Below are positions 1 to 12,408 of a DNA stretch of 64,000 bases, piece after piece (position 1 is the stretch's first letter; each line of letters opens with the position of its first letter). The notes beneath the pieces were generated by a model, which was not told the origin of the DNA, ran no database searches, and worked only from the letters and a program-made list of their open reading frames with translations. The translations under genes and the position numbers were made by a program. Source of the stretch: Sulfitobacter litoralis (lineage in GTDB: Bacteria > Pseudomonadota > Alphaproteobacteria > Rhodobacterales > Rhodobacteraceae); NCBI RefSeq assembly GCF_900103185.1, contig NZ_FNJD01000017.1, positions 17,406 through 81,405 on the forward strand. The letters run 5' to 3'.

Positions 1-1095
1 GGGAACAGGGCGGGCAGCTTCGCACCGCGTGGTGATGCGGGGCTGGCAGCAGACCTACAGCCGCAGCCGAATGCAGGCTATGATGCGTGGGTGTCGGCGT
101 TCAAATCGCGTGCTGCGGCGCAGGGCATTTCCGACAGCACCCTGCGCCGTGGCTTTGCCGGTACGGGCTATCTGCCGGGGGTGGTCAAACGGGACCGCAA
201 CCAGACGGAATTCAGCCGCTCGCTTGAAGATTACCTCGCTATTGCAGCATCGGATGAACGGGTCACTAAAGGACGCGCCGCGTTTGCGCGTCACCAAGGC
301 GTTCTGCGCCAGATCGAAGCGCGCTACGGTGTGCCCGCCGAAGTGGTCACCGCCGTTTGGGGGCTTGAAAGCTTTTACGGTGAGCGACGCGGGAATGTCC
401 CCGTCGTGTCGGCCACATCGACGCTGGCCTATGATGGGCGTCGCGGGGCCTTCTTCGAGAAACAACTGATCGCGGCGCTGCGTATCCTTGAGCGCGGCGA
501 TGTCTCGGCTGCCGGTCTGACTGGAAGCTGGGCCGGTGCCATGGGCCACACGCAGTTCATCCCCACCTCCTACCAGTCCTTCGCTGTGGATTTCACCGGT
601 GATGGCAAGCGCGATATCTGGTCGGATGACCCGTCGGATTCGCTGGCCTCGACCGCGGCCTATCTGGCGAAGTCAGGCTGGAAATCCGGCCAGAAATGGG
701 GCGCAGAGATGGGCACAGTGGCGGCAAGCTCTGCCACGCCGGTACAAATCTTGCAGCCGGATGCAGGCGGGCCACGCTTTGCGATCTTTAACAACTTCAA
801 AGCGATCAAACGCTATAACAACTCGGACAATTACGCGATTGGCGTCGGGCATCTGTCGGACCGTATCGCGGGGGGCGGGCCAATTCAGGCAAGCTTTGGA
901 CCGGACAAATACGGGCTGACGATCGAAGACCGCAAAGCGTTGCAGGAACGGCTGACGGCACGCGGGTTTGACACCGACGGCACCGACGGTGTGATCGGCC
1001 CGAACAGCCGCAAGGCGATCACCGCGTATCAGCAAAGCCAAGGTTTGCCTGCAACCGGTGACCCCTCTCGTGCGCTGCTGGCCCGGTTGGGCTAA
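1..1095 (+). CDS. Lytic murein transglycosylase, MltB type with peptidoglycan-binding domain (5' end outside window)
   Basis: The reading frame is open from base 1, so the start and any signal peptide lie upstream of the window; the GTG at 91 is internal to a typical N-terminal family stretch. The protein should cleave the MurNAc-GlcNAc bond in the periplasm, forming 1,6-anhydro ends. The core carries the family motif WGLESFYG near nt 358-381, whose Glu (codon at 367) is the expected catalytic acid, followed by SWAGAMGHTQF. The last 60 residues (LQERL, GVIGPNSRKAI, YQQSQGLP) form a PG_binding_1 domain. It ends 28 bp before the 3' end of convergent oxyR. Family assignment is firm; the exact substrate preference is not visible. 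Confidence 0.88.
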   Translation, partial: GNRAGSFAPRGDAGLAADLQPQPNAGYDAWVSAFKSRAAAQGISDSTLRRGFAGTGYLPGVVKRDRNQTEFSRSLEDYLAIAASDERVTKGRAAFARHQGVLRQIEARYGVPAEVVTAVWGLESFYGERRGNVPVVSATSTLAYDGRRGAFFEKQLIAALRILERGDVSAAGLTGSWAGAMGHTQFIPTSYQSFAVDFTGDGKRDIWSDDPSDSLASTAAYLAKSGWKSGQKWGAEMGTVAASSATPVQILQPDAGGPRFAIFNNFKAIKRYNNSDNYAIGVGHLSDRIAGGGPIQASFGPDKYGLTIEDRKALQERLTARGFDTDGTDGVIGPNSRKAITAYQQSQGLPATGDPSRALLARLG

Positions 1096-1123
1096 CACCC
1101 CGATGAAGCACTGATCAGTCCGG

Positions 1124-2005
1124 TTAGGTCGGGCGGATCAGATCGGCGATCTCGGACAGTTTGCTTGCCAACGGGCTGGTCTTGCGCCAGATCATCCCCA
1201 CACGGCGCGTCGGTTCGGGCGCGGGGAAAGCGTTGACCGCGACCTGCGCCGACCGCGTTTCAACCGCGACCGCCATTTCGGGGATCAGCGTGACGCCGAT
1301 ACCTGCGCCGACCATCTGCACTAGTGTGGACAGTGAACTCGCATCCAGCCCCTCGCGCGCGGTTTCCGACTGCATGTCACAAAACGACAGAGCCTGATCG
1401 CGGAAACAGTGCCCTTCCTCAAGCAAAAGCAGCTTCATTTCGTTCAAGCGTGCACTGCTGGGGATCGGTTTGCCCCGGTCTGCCTCGGGGCGGACCAGCA
1501 TGAATTTTTCGTCGAACAGGGCAACTTCGGTCAGGGACGGCTCTGACACGGGCAGGGCGACAATGGCGGTGTCGATGCGGCCTTCTGTCAGCTCGTTGAT
1601 CAGCCGCGGGGTCATCGTTTCGCGAACGTGGATATCCAATGCGGGGTTCATCTGCGTCAGCTTGGTGATAATCGAGGGCAGCAGATAAGGGCCGATGGTG
1701 GGGATGATCCCGATTCTCAGCCGGCCCATCAGCCCGTCCTTGGACGCCCGCGCCATATCTTGCAGCTCGTCCACGCCTTGCAAGATCGCCCGTGCGCGTG
1801 GCGCGAAATCGACGCCAAAGCTGGTCAGTGTGATCGTGCGACCGCCGCGATCAAACAGGGGCGTCTGCAGGTTCTGCTCTAGCTCCTTGATTTGCACGGA
1901 CAGGGCAGGCTGCGAAATCGCACAAGATTCAGCGGCGTGGCCGAAATGACGGTGATGGGCGACGGCCTCGAAATAGCGAAGCTGCTTTAAGGTGATGTTA
2001 GTCAT
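1124..2005 (-). CDS. oxyR: LysR-family peroxide sensor OxyR
   Basis: This 293-residue regulator has an N-terminal winged HTH (about 1-60, with FGHAAESCAISQPALS) and a C-terminal effector domain. The redox signature GHCFRDQALSFC is present with Cys200 and Cys209, matching the C199/C208 pair whose disulfide activates E. coli OxyR. That pair separates true OxyR from generic LysR proteins. It is divergent from katG, the classic OxyR target, and the intergenic region holds a palindrome right at its own start codon, which fits autoregulation. Inference: oxidised OxyR activates katG and controls its own synthesis. Confidence 0.9.
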   Translation of the reverse strand: MTNITLKQLRYFEAVAHHRHFGHAAESCAISQPALSVQIKELEQNLQTPLFDRGGRTITLTSFGVDFAPRARAILQGVDELQDMARASKDGLMGRLRIGIIPTIGPYLLPSIITKLTQMNPALDIHVRETMTPRLINELTEGRIDTAIVALPVSEPSLTEVALFDEKFMLVRPEADRGKPIPSSARLNEMKLLLLEEGHCFRDQALSFCDMQSETAREGLDASSLSTLVQMVGAGIGVTLIPEMAVAVETRSAQVAVNAFPAPEPTRRVGMIWRKTSPLASKLSEIADLIRPT

Positions 2006-2024
2006 AGTTTGTAGTTATCAAACT
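2006..2024. promoter_or_regulatory. Palindrome between oxyR and katG, candidate LysR/OxyR operator
   Basis: The arms AGTTTG and CAAACT are separated by 7 bases and begin immediately next to the oxyR start codon. Position and symmetry fit an autoregulatory LysR-type site, with the wider region up to 2169 serving katG. Binding by OxyR is inference; the E. coli ATAG-type tetramer pattern is only loosely visible. Confidence 0.45.
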
Positions 2025-2049
2025 GATAGGAAATGCCAACTTAAACTAA

Positions 2050-4386
<2,337 letters not shown>

Positions 4387-4407
4387 GCAAGCGTAACGAC
4401 ACTCCAA

Positions 4408-4437
4408 GGCGCGGCCGGTCCCCGGCCGCGCCTTTTT
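4408..4437 (+). terminator. Rho-independent terminator of katG
   Basis: A perfect 11-bp GC-rich stem (GGCGCGGCCGG / CCGGCCGCGCC) with a 3-base loop is followed by five T. It lies 21 bp after the katG stop and in front of the convergent glycosyltransferase gene. Confidence 0.92.
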
Positions 4438-4481
4438 CTATGCCGGTGCCCTTCGGGAGACGGTGCGCGGGTAGGGGCCCG

Positions 4482-5498
4482 TCAGGTGCCGACGTGGCGC
4501 AACAAATGGGCCTGTGTTTGCTCGGCAGTCGGGGGCGTGCTGGTACCCAGCAACAGCAGATGCCAGTAAAACTGAACCTCGGCGGGGTCCGACATCAGCG
4601 CAGCAAAGGCGTCTTGCTGCCACTGGATCGCAGCTTCATGCGCGGCAGCGACGCCCGTCAGGGCCCGCAGGCGGGTCATCTCAGCCTTGGTCGCGGCCAT
4701 CATCGGGTCGATCATCGTGTCTTTGACCGTGTTGAAATTCCGTTCCGCCCAGTAATGCAGGTCTAGTGGCTTGGTCGTCCGGTTGGGCAGGCCGCGTCCG
4801 CGTTTGACCATGAACTCTGCCGCTGACCGCAAGGAATAGTGGTTCAACCGCGCCCGCGCGTGGGTCTGTAGGGCGCCGAATATATTGATCCGGTTGTCAT
4901 TTTCGGCAAACCCGCCTGGGGCCGCCTGCACACCGCCAAGATTCCACTGCGGGCTGGTGCTGCCCTTTTTCTTGGGTCGGTGCACACCGAGCTTCTGAAA
5001 GGCTGCGGGGCGGTGCAGGGTTTTGAAAAAGCTGCCAGCGGGTAGGTGAAAGGGCTCGGGTGCGGCCCGGCGAAACCGGAGCGGGGTCAACGCGTCCTGC
5101 AGAGCCTCTTGGCCATCCGCACCGAATAATCGCCACGGCAGGGCGATCGCGTCGGTGTCAGTCGGGACCGCGGCAATCAGATCAGTGAGGCTAGCCATCG
5201 GAGCCTGAAGGCACAGGAATTCGTCACAATCAAAGAACAGCGCCCAATCGGCCTGCTTCATCAGATCATGGCGATCCGCCAGCCGCATCGCTTGCCACTG
5301 AACCGATTTATCGACCTCGGGCACAAAGGGCACATGGGTTACATCGCCAAGCAGATCCAGCAGTTCTGGCGTGCCATCAGTGCAATCATGCGTGAAAATT
5401 AGAAAATCGGTCACCCCCGCGGCGCGGTGATGCGCGATCCATTCAAGGCAGTAAGGCCCTTCGTTGCGCATACAGGTTACAGCAAGGATACGTGTCAC
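4482..5498 (-). CDS. Family 2-like glycosyltransferase (Glyco_tranf_2_4 type)
   Basis: The 338-residue protein opens with ILAVTCMRNEGPYCLEWI, the nucleotide-sugar binding start of this glycosyltransferase group. A D-x-D-like motif follows in ALFFDCDEFL at roughly 100-110. No signal peptide or membrane segment is obvious, so it is probably cytosolic and modifies a polysaccharide or surface glycan; the acceptor cannot be read from sequence. It stands alone: convergent with katG and separated by about 130 bp from the pca operon in the same direction. The conserved NHYSLRSAAEFMVKRGRG stretch near 215-235 is typical of the marine alphaproteobacterial relatives I know. Confidence 0.75.
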   Translation of the reverse strand: MTRILAVTCMRNEGPYCLEWIAHHRAAGVTDFLIFTHDCTDGTPELLDLLGDVTHVPFVPEVDKSVQWQAMRLADRHDLMKQADWALFFDCDEFLCLQAPMASLTDLIAAVPTDTDAIALPWRLFGADGQEALQDALTPLRFRRAAPEPFHLPAGSFFKTLHRPAAFQKLGVHRPKKKGSTSPQWNLGGVQAAPGGFAENDNRINIFGALQTHARARLNHYSLRSAAEFMVKRGRGLPNRTTKPLDLHYWAERNFNTVKDTMIDPMMAATKAEMTRLRALTGVAAAHEAAIQWQQDAFAALMSDPAEVQFYWHLLLLGTSTPPTAEQTQAHLLRHVGT

Positions 5499-5632
5499 GG
5501 GTGGCGGTTCCTTGGGTTAAGGGGCAGGTGCTTTCCAAACGGGTGGCACGCGGGTCGGGCCAAATGCAATCTGCGCCAAGGCCGGTGCCGCCCCCGCTTT
5601 ATGGTGTCACAAACGGGGGCAGTAAAAAACGG

Positions 5633-6469
5633 TTAGCCCGCGACGCTGCGCAGCCCGAGAATGTCGCGCGCTTGCTGCCATGTCGCAACGGGACGTTCGT
5701 ATTTCTCGCACAGATCTGCGGCACGTTTGATCAAGGCCGCGTTCGACGGGGCCAGCGTGTCTTTGTCCAGACGTACGTTGTCTTCCAGGCCGGCACGCGT
5801 GTGGCCGCCTGCGGCAATGGCCCATTCGTTCACAACAATCTGGTTCGGCCCGATTCCTGCGGCACACCAAGCGGCTTCGGGGGCCCGCGCCTTCATCTGT
5901 GCCACATAGAAATCAAAGACCTCTTTGTCGGCGGGCATGGCGTTTTTGACGCCCATGACGAATTGCACATACAGCCGCCCGAACAGTTTGCCGTTCTTGT
6001 GGTGCTGGATGGCTTGCAAGATATGGCTCAGGTCAAAGGCCTCGATCTCGGGGACGACTTCGTAGGTGCGCATTTCCGACGCCAGCCATTCCACTAGATC
6101 CGGCGGGTTCTCGTAGACGCGGGTGGGAAAGTTGTTCGACCCCACCGACAAAGACGCCATATCGGGCCGCAAGGACAGCATGCCGCCACGCGCCTCGCCC
6201 GCACCGGACCGCCCGCCCGTCGAGAACTGGATGATCATGCCGGGGCAGTGTTTCTCGACGCCCTCTTTCAGCCGCGCGAATTTTTCAGGGTCCGACGAGG
6301 GGGTCTCGTCGTCGTTGCGCACATGAGCGTGGCAGATGCTCGCTCCGGCCTCGAATGCCGCATGGGTGCTTTCGATCTGTTCATTGATCGTGACAGGCAC
6401 ATTGGGGTTGGCGGCTTTGGTGGGCACGCTGCCGGTGATGGCAACGCAAAGAATGCATGGATCAGACAT
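5633..6469 (-). CDS. Beta-keto acid cleavage enzyme (BKACE, DUF849)
   Basis: BKACE enzymes condense a beta-keto acid with acetyl-CoA and release acetoacetate and a new acyl-CoA. The zinc ligands expected from the Kce structure are visible: HAHVR gives His47 and His49, and GGHTRAGLED gives Glu229. Length (278) is normal. It overlaps pcaG by 8 bp and is the last gene of pcaC-pcaH-pcaG, so the likely substrate is beta-ketoadipate, cleaved to acetoacetate and succinyl-CoA in place of PcaIJ plus PcaF. Family membership is direct from sequence; the substrate is inferred from context and from published BKACE work that includes beta-ketoadipate among family substrates. Confidence 0.85.
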   Translation of the reverse strand: MSDPCILCVAITGSVPTKAANPNVPVTINEQIESTHAAFEAGASICHAHVRNDDETPSSDPEKFARLKEGVEKHCPGMIIQFSTGGRSGAGEARGGMLSLRPDMASLSVGSNNFPTRVYENPPDLVEWLASEMRTYEVVPEIEAFDLSHILQAIQHHKNGKLFGRLYVQFVMGVKNAMPADKEVFDFYVAQMKARAPEAAWCAAGIGPNQIVVNEWAIAAGGHTRAGLEDNVRLDKDTLAPSNAALIKRAADLCEKYERPVATWQQARDILGLRSVAG

Positions 6470-7066
6470 CTAGGAACACTGTCTCTTTCTCGCCCTGAAG
6501 GTAAATATCAAACCGATAGACGCCATCGGCCTCTTTCTCCGCGATCAGGGTCGCTACGCGGTTTTGATGTTCGATGCGGGTCAGCAACGGGTCTGCGCTG
6601 TTGTCGCTATCGGGGAAATACATGCGTGTATTCAAGCCGATATTGATCCCCCGCGCGACAATCCACAAGCTGATATGCGGGGCCATCATCCGCCCGTCAG
6701 GAAAGGGCACGGCACCGGGTCGGATGGTGTGGAACACCCATTCGCCGGTGTCATAGTCCCCCGCTTTGCGCCCCCAGCCGGTGAAGTTCGGGTCCGCCAC
6801 GCCGCGTGGATCGTTGCCGGGATAGATCCCGTCGGCATCGGCCTGCCATATCTCGACCATGGCATCCTTGATCGCGGTGCCGGTGCCGTCAAAGACCGTC
6901 CCCTTGAGGGTGATCCGTTCGCCCTTGGTATAGGCATTGACCATCTGCGCGCCCAGATCCTCAGGGTAAACACCGGTGATATCACAAAAATTAGGCACGC
7001 AGCCGATATGGACATAGGGCCCTGCTGTCTGGGACGGGCTTTCTTTCAACTGGGTCAGCTCTTGCA

Positions 7067-7067
<1 letters not shown>
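6462..7067 (-). CDS. pcaG: Protocatechuate 3,4-dioxygenase alpha subunit
   Basis: The 201-residue alpha chain pairs with PcaH to open the protocatechuate ring between the hydroxyls, giving 3-carboxy-cis,cis-muconate. It has the intradiol dioxygenase fold signature (AMVEIWQADADGIYP, FHTIRPGAVPFPDGRMMAPHISLWI). As expected for the alpha chain, the tyrosine iron ligands of the beta chain are not conserved. Its start shares one base with the pcaH stop (TGATG), and its 3' end overlaps the BKACE gene, so the four genes are translationally coupled. Confidence 0.95.
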
Positions 7068-8175
<1,108 letters not shown>

Positions 8176-8261
8176 GGTCTTCTCCTCGGTCACGGTACGT
8201 CATCCTTGTCGCAGAACCGATTGAACAGGAAAAACACGCGGCGCACAAACGCATATACATG

Positions 8262-8323
8262 CTTCCAAATGGCTGAAAATCCCGGGGGAGGGGCCGCAAA
8301 GCGGCTCCGGGGGCAGCGCCCCG
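8262..8323 (+). repeat. Dispersed intergenic element, copy A
   Basis: The unit opens with CTTCCAAATGGCTGAAAATC and runs into G-rich hairpins (GGGGCCGC-AAA-GCGGCTCC, then GGGGC-AGCG-CCCC). Related copies lie at 36381-36430 (minus), 50635-50683 and 63540-63588. This copy lies in the divergent pcaC/formaldehyde dehydrogenase promoter region rather than at gene 3' ends. Confidence 0.6.
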
Positions 8324-8416
8324 AGTGGCAACCTTGCCGCTTAGCCGTGCCCCCTTGACCTTGACAAATCGGCTCGTTTTCTCCCTTTTGTCCCAAACAG
8401 CAAAAGGACGCTTCTT

Positions 8417-9532
8417 ATGATGAAAACACGCGCCGCCGTCGCCGTTGCCGCAGGTCAACCGCTTGAAGTGATGGACGTAAATCTGGAAGGCCCCAAGCGG
8501 GGTGAAGTCCTGATCGAAATCAAGGCCACGGGCCTGTGCCACACGGATGAATTCACCCGTTCGGGCGACGACCCCGAAGGTATCTTTCCCGCCATTCTGG
8601 GCCACGAGGGCGCGGGTGTTGTGCTGGAAATCGGCGAAGGCGTCACCACGCTCGAGGTTGGCGACCACGTCATTCCGCTTTATACGCCCGAATGCCGCGA
8701 ATGCGAATACTGCTTGTCGGGCAAAACCAACTTGTGTCAGGCGATCCGCGTGACCCAAGGTCAGGGCCTGCTGCCCGATGGCACTACGCGCTTTTCGATG
8801 ATGGATGGCACGCCGATCCACCACTATATGGGCTGCTCTACCTTCGCCAATCACACGGTCATCCCTGAAATCGCGCTTGCCAAAGTCCGCAAGGACGCGC
8901 CCTTTGACAAGATCTGCTATATCGGCTGCGGTGTGACCACGGGTATCGGCGCGGTGATCAACACCGCTAAGGTCGAAATCGGCGCGCGCTGCGTGGTCTT
9001 TGGTCTGGGCGGCATCGGCTTGAACGTCATCCAAGGTCTGCGCCTGGCCGGAGCCGACCAGATCGTCGGCGTCGATCTGAACGACGACAAGGAAGAGACA
9101 GGCCGCTACTTCGGCATGACCGACTTTGTGAACCCCAACAAGGTCGAAGGCGATATGGTCGCGCATCTGGTTGAATTGACCAAGGGCGGCGCGGACTATA
9201 CTTTTGATGCGACGGGCAACACCAAAGTCATGCGTCAGGCGCTTGAAGCGGCACATAAGGGCTGGGGCGAAAGCATCATCATCGGCGTTGCACCGGCAGG
9301 GGCCGAAATCTCGACCCGTCCGTTCCAGTTGGTGACGGGTCGCGTCTGGAAAGGGACTGCATTCGGCGGGGCAAAGGGCCGCACTGACGTGCCCAAGATC
9401 GTCGACTGGTACATGAGCGGCAAAATCGAGATCGACCCGATGATCACCCACAAACTGACGCTGGACCAGATCAACGAAGGGTTCGAGCTGATGCACAAAG
9501 GTGAATCCATTCGTGCGGTCGTTGAATTCTAA
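8417..9532 (+). CDS. adhI: S-(hydroxymethyl)glutathione dehydrogenase / class III alcohol dehydrogenase
   Basis: The enzyme oxidises S-hydroxymethylglutathione with NAD+ in formaldehyde detoxification. Catalytic zinc ligands are seen in GLCHTDE and ILGHEGAG, and the structural zinc in ECRECEYCLSGKTNLC. The NAD-binding GLGGIG motif lies near residue 197. The length of 371 is typical. Two adjacent ATGs occur at 8417 and 8420, with AAAGGA upstream. It is monocistronic, closed by a hairpin at 9557. In methylotrophic alphaproteobacteria it is often paired with S-formylglutathione hydrolase, which is not in this window. Confidence 0.94.
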   Translation: MMKTRAAVAVAAGQPLEVMDVNLEGPKRGEVLIEIKATGLCHTDEFTRSGDDPEGIFPAILGHEGAGVVLEIGEGVTTLEVGDHVIPLYTPECRECEYCLSGKTNLCQAIRVTQGQGLLPDGTTRFSMMDGTPIHHYMGCSTFANHTVIPEIALAKVRKDAPFDKICYIGCGVTTGIGAVINTAKVEIGARCVVFGLGGIGLNVIQGLRLAGADQIVGVDLNDDKEETGRYFGMTDFVNPNKVEGDMVAHLVELTKGGADYTFDATGNTKVMRQALEAAHKGWGESIIIGVAPAGAEISTRPFQLVTGRVWKGTAFGGAKGRTDVPKIVDWYMSGKIEIDPMITHKLTLDQINEGFELMHKGESIRAVVEF

Positions 9533-9556
9533 GCGCGATTTCGTAAAATCTATGGC

Positions 9557-9584
9557 AAACGCCGTCCCAGTGGGGCGGCGTTTT
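9557..9584 (+). terminator. Terminator after formaldehyde dehydrogenase
   Basis: An 11-bp stem (AACGCCGTCCC / GGGGCGGCGTT with one G-T pair) closes on a short AGT loop and ends in TTTT. It lies about 25 bp beyond the stop codon. Confidence 0.82.
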
Positions 9585-9707
9585 ATGCTTTCTAAAGCCC
9601 CCTAGGCCATCATGTTTTGACGTGAGGGCAGAGGGGGCTGCGGGACACGGTGGGTTTACCACGTCGTTCCCGCTGGTATTTATAGAGTGAACGTTGGGAG
9701 ACAGGGC

Positions 9708-10166
9708 ATGAAACTTACGGTGAATGGCGTGATCCATGATGTGGACGTCGAGAAAGACATGCCGATGCTGTGGGTCTTGCGCGATATTCTGGGCATCACG
9801 GGTCCAAAGTATGGGTGTGGCATCGCACAGTGCGGGGCTTGTACCGTGCATATGGACGGGATCGCGGTTCGCGCCTGCCAATTGGCTGCTGGTGACGTAG
9901 CGGGCGAGATTACCACCATCGAGGGGTTGGGGACCCCCGCCGTGCGCCATGCCGTCCAAGAGGCATGGATCGACCTGCAGGTCGCGCAATGCGGCTACTG
10001 CCAATCGGGCCAGATCATGCAGGCGGCCTCGTTTCTTGAGCTGAACCCGACGCCCACCGACGACCAGATCGATGCCGCCATGAGCGGCAACCTGTGTCGA
10101 TGCGGTACCTATCCCCGTATCCGCGAGGCGGTAAAGACCGCCGCGCTCAAGCTCAAGGCGGTGTGA
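9708..10166 (+). CDS. 2Fe-2S subunit of a molybdenum hydroxylase (isoquinoline 1-oxidoreductase alpha-like)
   Basis: This 152-residue electron-transfer subunit has a plant-type 2Fe-2S site (Cys37, Cys42, Cys45 in [14 protein letters not shown], and Cys57) and the second all-helical 2Fe-2S site (CGYC at 95-98, CRC at 130-132). ATG 9708 is chosen because GGGAG precedes it. It lies one base before the large-subunit gene. No separate FAD subunit follows, which matches the IorAB architecture, where electrons leave to a cytochrome rather than NAD. The real substrate, an aldehyde or N-heterocycle, cannot be told from this chain. Confidence 0.9.
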   Translation: MKLTVNGVIHDVDVEKDMPMLWVLRDILGITGPKYGCGIAQCGACTVHMDGIAVRACQLAAGDVAGEITTIEGLGTPAVRHAVQEAWIDLQVAQCGYCQSGQIMQAASFLELNPTPTDDQIDAAMSGNLCRCGTYPRIREAVKTAALKLKAV

Positions 10167-10167
10167 T

Positions 10168-12408
10168 ATGGGGCGCGTGAAAACCATAGCCCGCCGGAGC
10201 TTCCTTGTCGGCTCTGTTGCTGTTGCAGGGGGCGTTGTCTTTGGCACTTATCTTTACAAACGCGCGGGCGAAAACCCGCTGCTTGACGGGCTGAAACCCG
10301 GTGAAACCGCTATCACGCCTTACGTCAAGATTGATGCCCAAGGGGTCACGCTGATCACGCCGCGTGCGGATGTGGGGCAGGGTGCGTGGTCGATGCAGGC
10401 GCATATGATCGCAGAAGAGCTTGATATCAATCCGCGCAACGCCAAGCTGTCGCCCGGTCCGGCGGATGCGATCTATTACAATGGCGTTGTCGGCGCAGAG
10501 GCGCTGCCGATTGCCGCGACCTCTGACACGCTGCTGGCACGCGGCGGGCGCGGCGCGGTGGATGTTGTGGGCAAGCTGATGGGGCTGCATATCACCGGCG
10601 GCTCGTCGACTGTGCCCGATATGTACGACCGCCTACGTATGGCTGGTGCCGTCGCGCGCGAGACGTTGATCAAGGCCGCGATGAAACAGACCGGCCTGCC
10701 GCGCGATCAACTGGGCACCGAAGATGGTTGTATCGTGCTGCCGGACGGGCTGAAGATTGAATACATCGACCTTGCCAGCATCGCCGCCGAGATCGAACCT
10801 GTGCAGGATGTCACCCTGCGCGACCCGTCGGAATGGCGCTATCTGACCAAACCGCAAAAACGCACCGATGTGGTGGCCAAATCCACGGGCACGCAGATCT
10901 ATGGCATCGATATGCAGATGGACGGTATGGTGATCGCCACAACCCGCACCAATCCGGCGATTGGCGGCGGGTTGAACAGTTTTGATGCCGAAGTGGCGCA
11001 ACAGATGCGTGGAGTGCATGCGGTTTTGCCGATCACCGGTGGCATTGCTGTGGTTGCCGATAACACATGGCGCGCGTTTCAGGCCGCGCAGGCGGTTGAC
11101 TGTGACTGGGGGCCGTCGCCCTATATCGGTGACAGCGCCGACCAGTTCGCGGCCGTGGCGGCCTCCTTCACCGACGACCACCGCGACAGTCGTTTCAAGG
11201 ATGAAGGCGACGTAGAGGATGCGCTGCAAGACGCCTCAGTTGTCGAGGCAGAATACCGCATCCCGTATCTGGCCCACGCCCCGATGGAACCGATGAGCGT
11301 CGTCGTCAAGCTGACCGATGGACGCCTTGATATTTGGACCGGCACGCAAATCCCCCGCTTTGTCAAAGCCAACATGGCGCGGCTGACGGGGTTGGATGGC
11401 GATGACATCCATGTGCATGTGCTGATGTCCGGCGGCAGCTTTGGACGACGTCTTGAGGATGACTATATCGCCCAAGCGGTAGAGATCGCGATGCAGCTGC
11501 CCGACACGCCGATCAAGATGATCTGGCAGCGCGAAGAAGACTTCACCCATGACTTCCCGCGCCCGCTGGCGATTGCGCGCGGACGCGGTGCTGTGGCGGA
11601 TGCCGGTATCGCAGCGTTTGATTTATCCATTGCCGCCCCTTCGGTCGCTGAATCCTCGCTCGCGCGGTTGAACCAACCCGCCTTTGGCCCGGACGTGGCG
11701 ATTGTCGCGGGGGCATGGGACCAGCCGTTCCATATCCCCAACTACCGCGTCACCGGCTACCGCACGCCAGCGATGGTGCCCGTCAGCTCGTGGCGGTCGG
11801 TCGGGGCGTCGGGCAACGGGTTCATGCACGAAAGCTTCATGGATGAAATGTGCCATGCCGCCGGCGTCGACCCGTTACAAGAGAGGCTGCGCCTGTGCTG
11901 GCACGATGCTTCGCGCAAGGTCTTGGAAGCCGTGGGCGAGATGTCGGAATGGGGCAGCGATCTGGGGCCGAACCGCGGACGGGGGCTGGCCTTTACGCTG
12001 GCCTTTGGCGTGCCCGTGGCCGAGGTGGTCGAGGTCACTAACACGCCCGACGGCATTCGCATCGACAAGGTGTTCGTCGCCGCCGATGTGGGCCGCGTAC
12101 TGGACCCTGTGAACTTTGAGGCGCAGCTGCAAGGCGGCGTGATCTTTGGCTTGGGCCACGCGATGAACTGCGAGCTGACGTATCGCGACGGCGTGGCAGA
12201 GCAGGATAACTACCACGCCTACGAAGGGATGCGCCTGCACCAGACGCCTCAGATCATGGTGCGCGGGCTTGAGAATGGCGACAAGATAAGGGGTATCGGC
12301 GAACCCGCCGTGCCTCCCGCCGCGCCCGCCTTGGCCAATGCGATCTTTGCCGCGACGGGGCAGCGTATCCGCGAACTGCCGCTGTCCAAGTCGATCGGTT
12401 TTGTATGA
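10168..12408 (+). CDS. Molybdopterin-binding subunit of isoquinoline 1-oxidoreductase-like hydroxylase
   Basis: The 746-residue catalytic subunit begins with a Tat signal (ARRSFLVGS, twin Arg at 9-10) and a hydrophobic stretch, so it is exported folded with its cofactor, probably dragging the small subunit along. Motifs of the xanthine dehydrogenase/aldehyde oxidase Mo family are present: VGQGAWSMQAHM near 70, GGSFGRRLEDDY near 420, and the C-terminal GIGEPAVPPAAPA holding the Glu expected at the Mo centre. The next gene overlaps it by four bases and encodes a cytochrome c. Inference: a periplasmic hydroxylase feeding electrons to cytochrome c. The substrate is unknown. Confidence 0.9.
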   Translation: MGRVKTIARRSFLVGSVAVAGGVVFGTYLYKRAGENPLLDGLKPGETAITPYVKIDAQGVTLITPRADVGQGAWSMQAHMIAEELDINPRNAKLSPGPADAIYYNGVVGAEALPIAATSDTLLARGGRGAVDVVGKLMGLHITGGSSTVPDMYDRLRMAGAVARETLIKAAMKQTGLPRDQLGTEDGCIVLPDGLKIEYIDLASIAAEIEPVQDVTLRDPSEWRYLTKPQKRTDVVAKSTGTQIYGIDMQMDGMVIATTRTNPAIGGGLNSFDAEVAQQMRGVHAVLPITGGIAVVADNTWRAFQAAQAVDCDWGPSPYIGDSADQFAAVAASFTDDHRDSRFKDEGDVEDALQDASVVEAEYRIPYLAHAPMEPMSVVVKLTDGRLDIWTGTQIPRFVKANMARLTGLDGDDIHVHVLMSGGSFGRRLEDDYIAQAVEIAMQLPDTPIKMIWQREEDFTHDFPRPLAIARGRGAVADAGIAAFDLSIAAPSVAESSLARLNQPAFGPDVAIVAGAWDQPFHIPNYRVTGYRTPAMVPVSSWRSVGASGNGFMHESFMDEMCHAAGVDPLQERLRLCWHDASRKVLEAVGEMSEWGSDLGPNRGRGLAFTLAFGVPVAEVVEVTNTPDGIRIDKVFVAADVGRVLDPVNFEAQLQGGVIFGLGHAMNCELTYRDGVAEQDNYHAYEGMRLHQTPQIMVRGLENGDKIRGIGEPAVPPAAPALANAIFAATGQRIRELPLSKSIGFV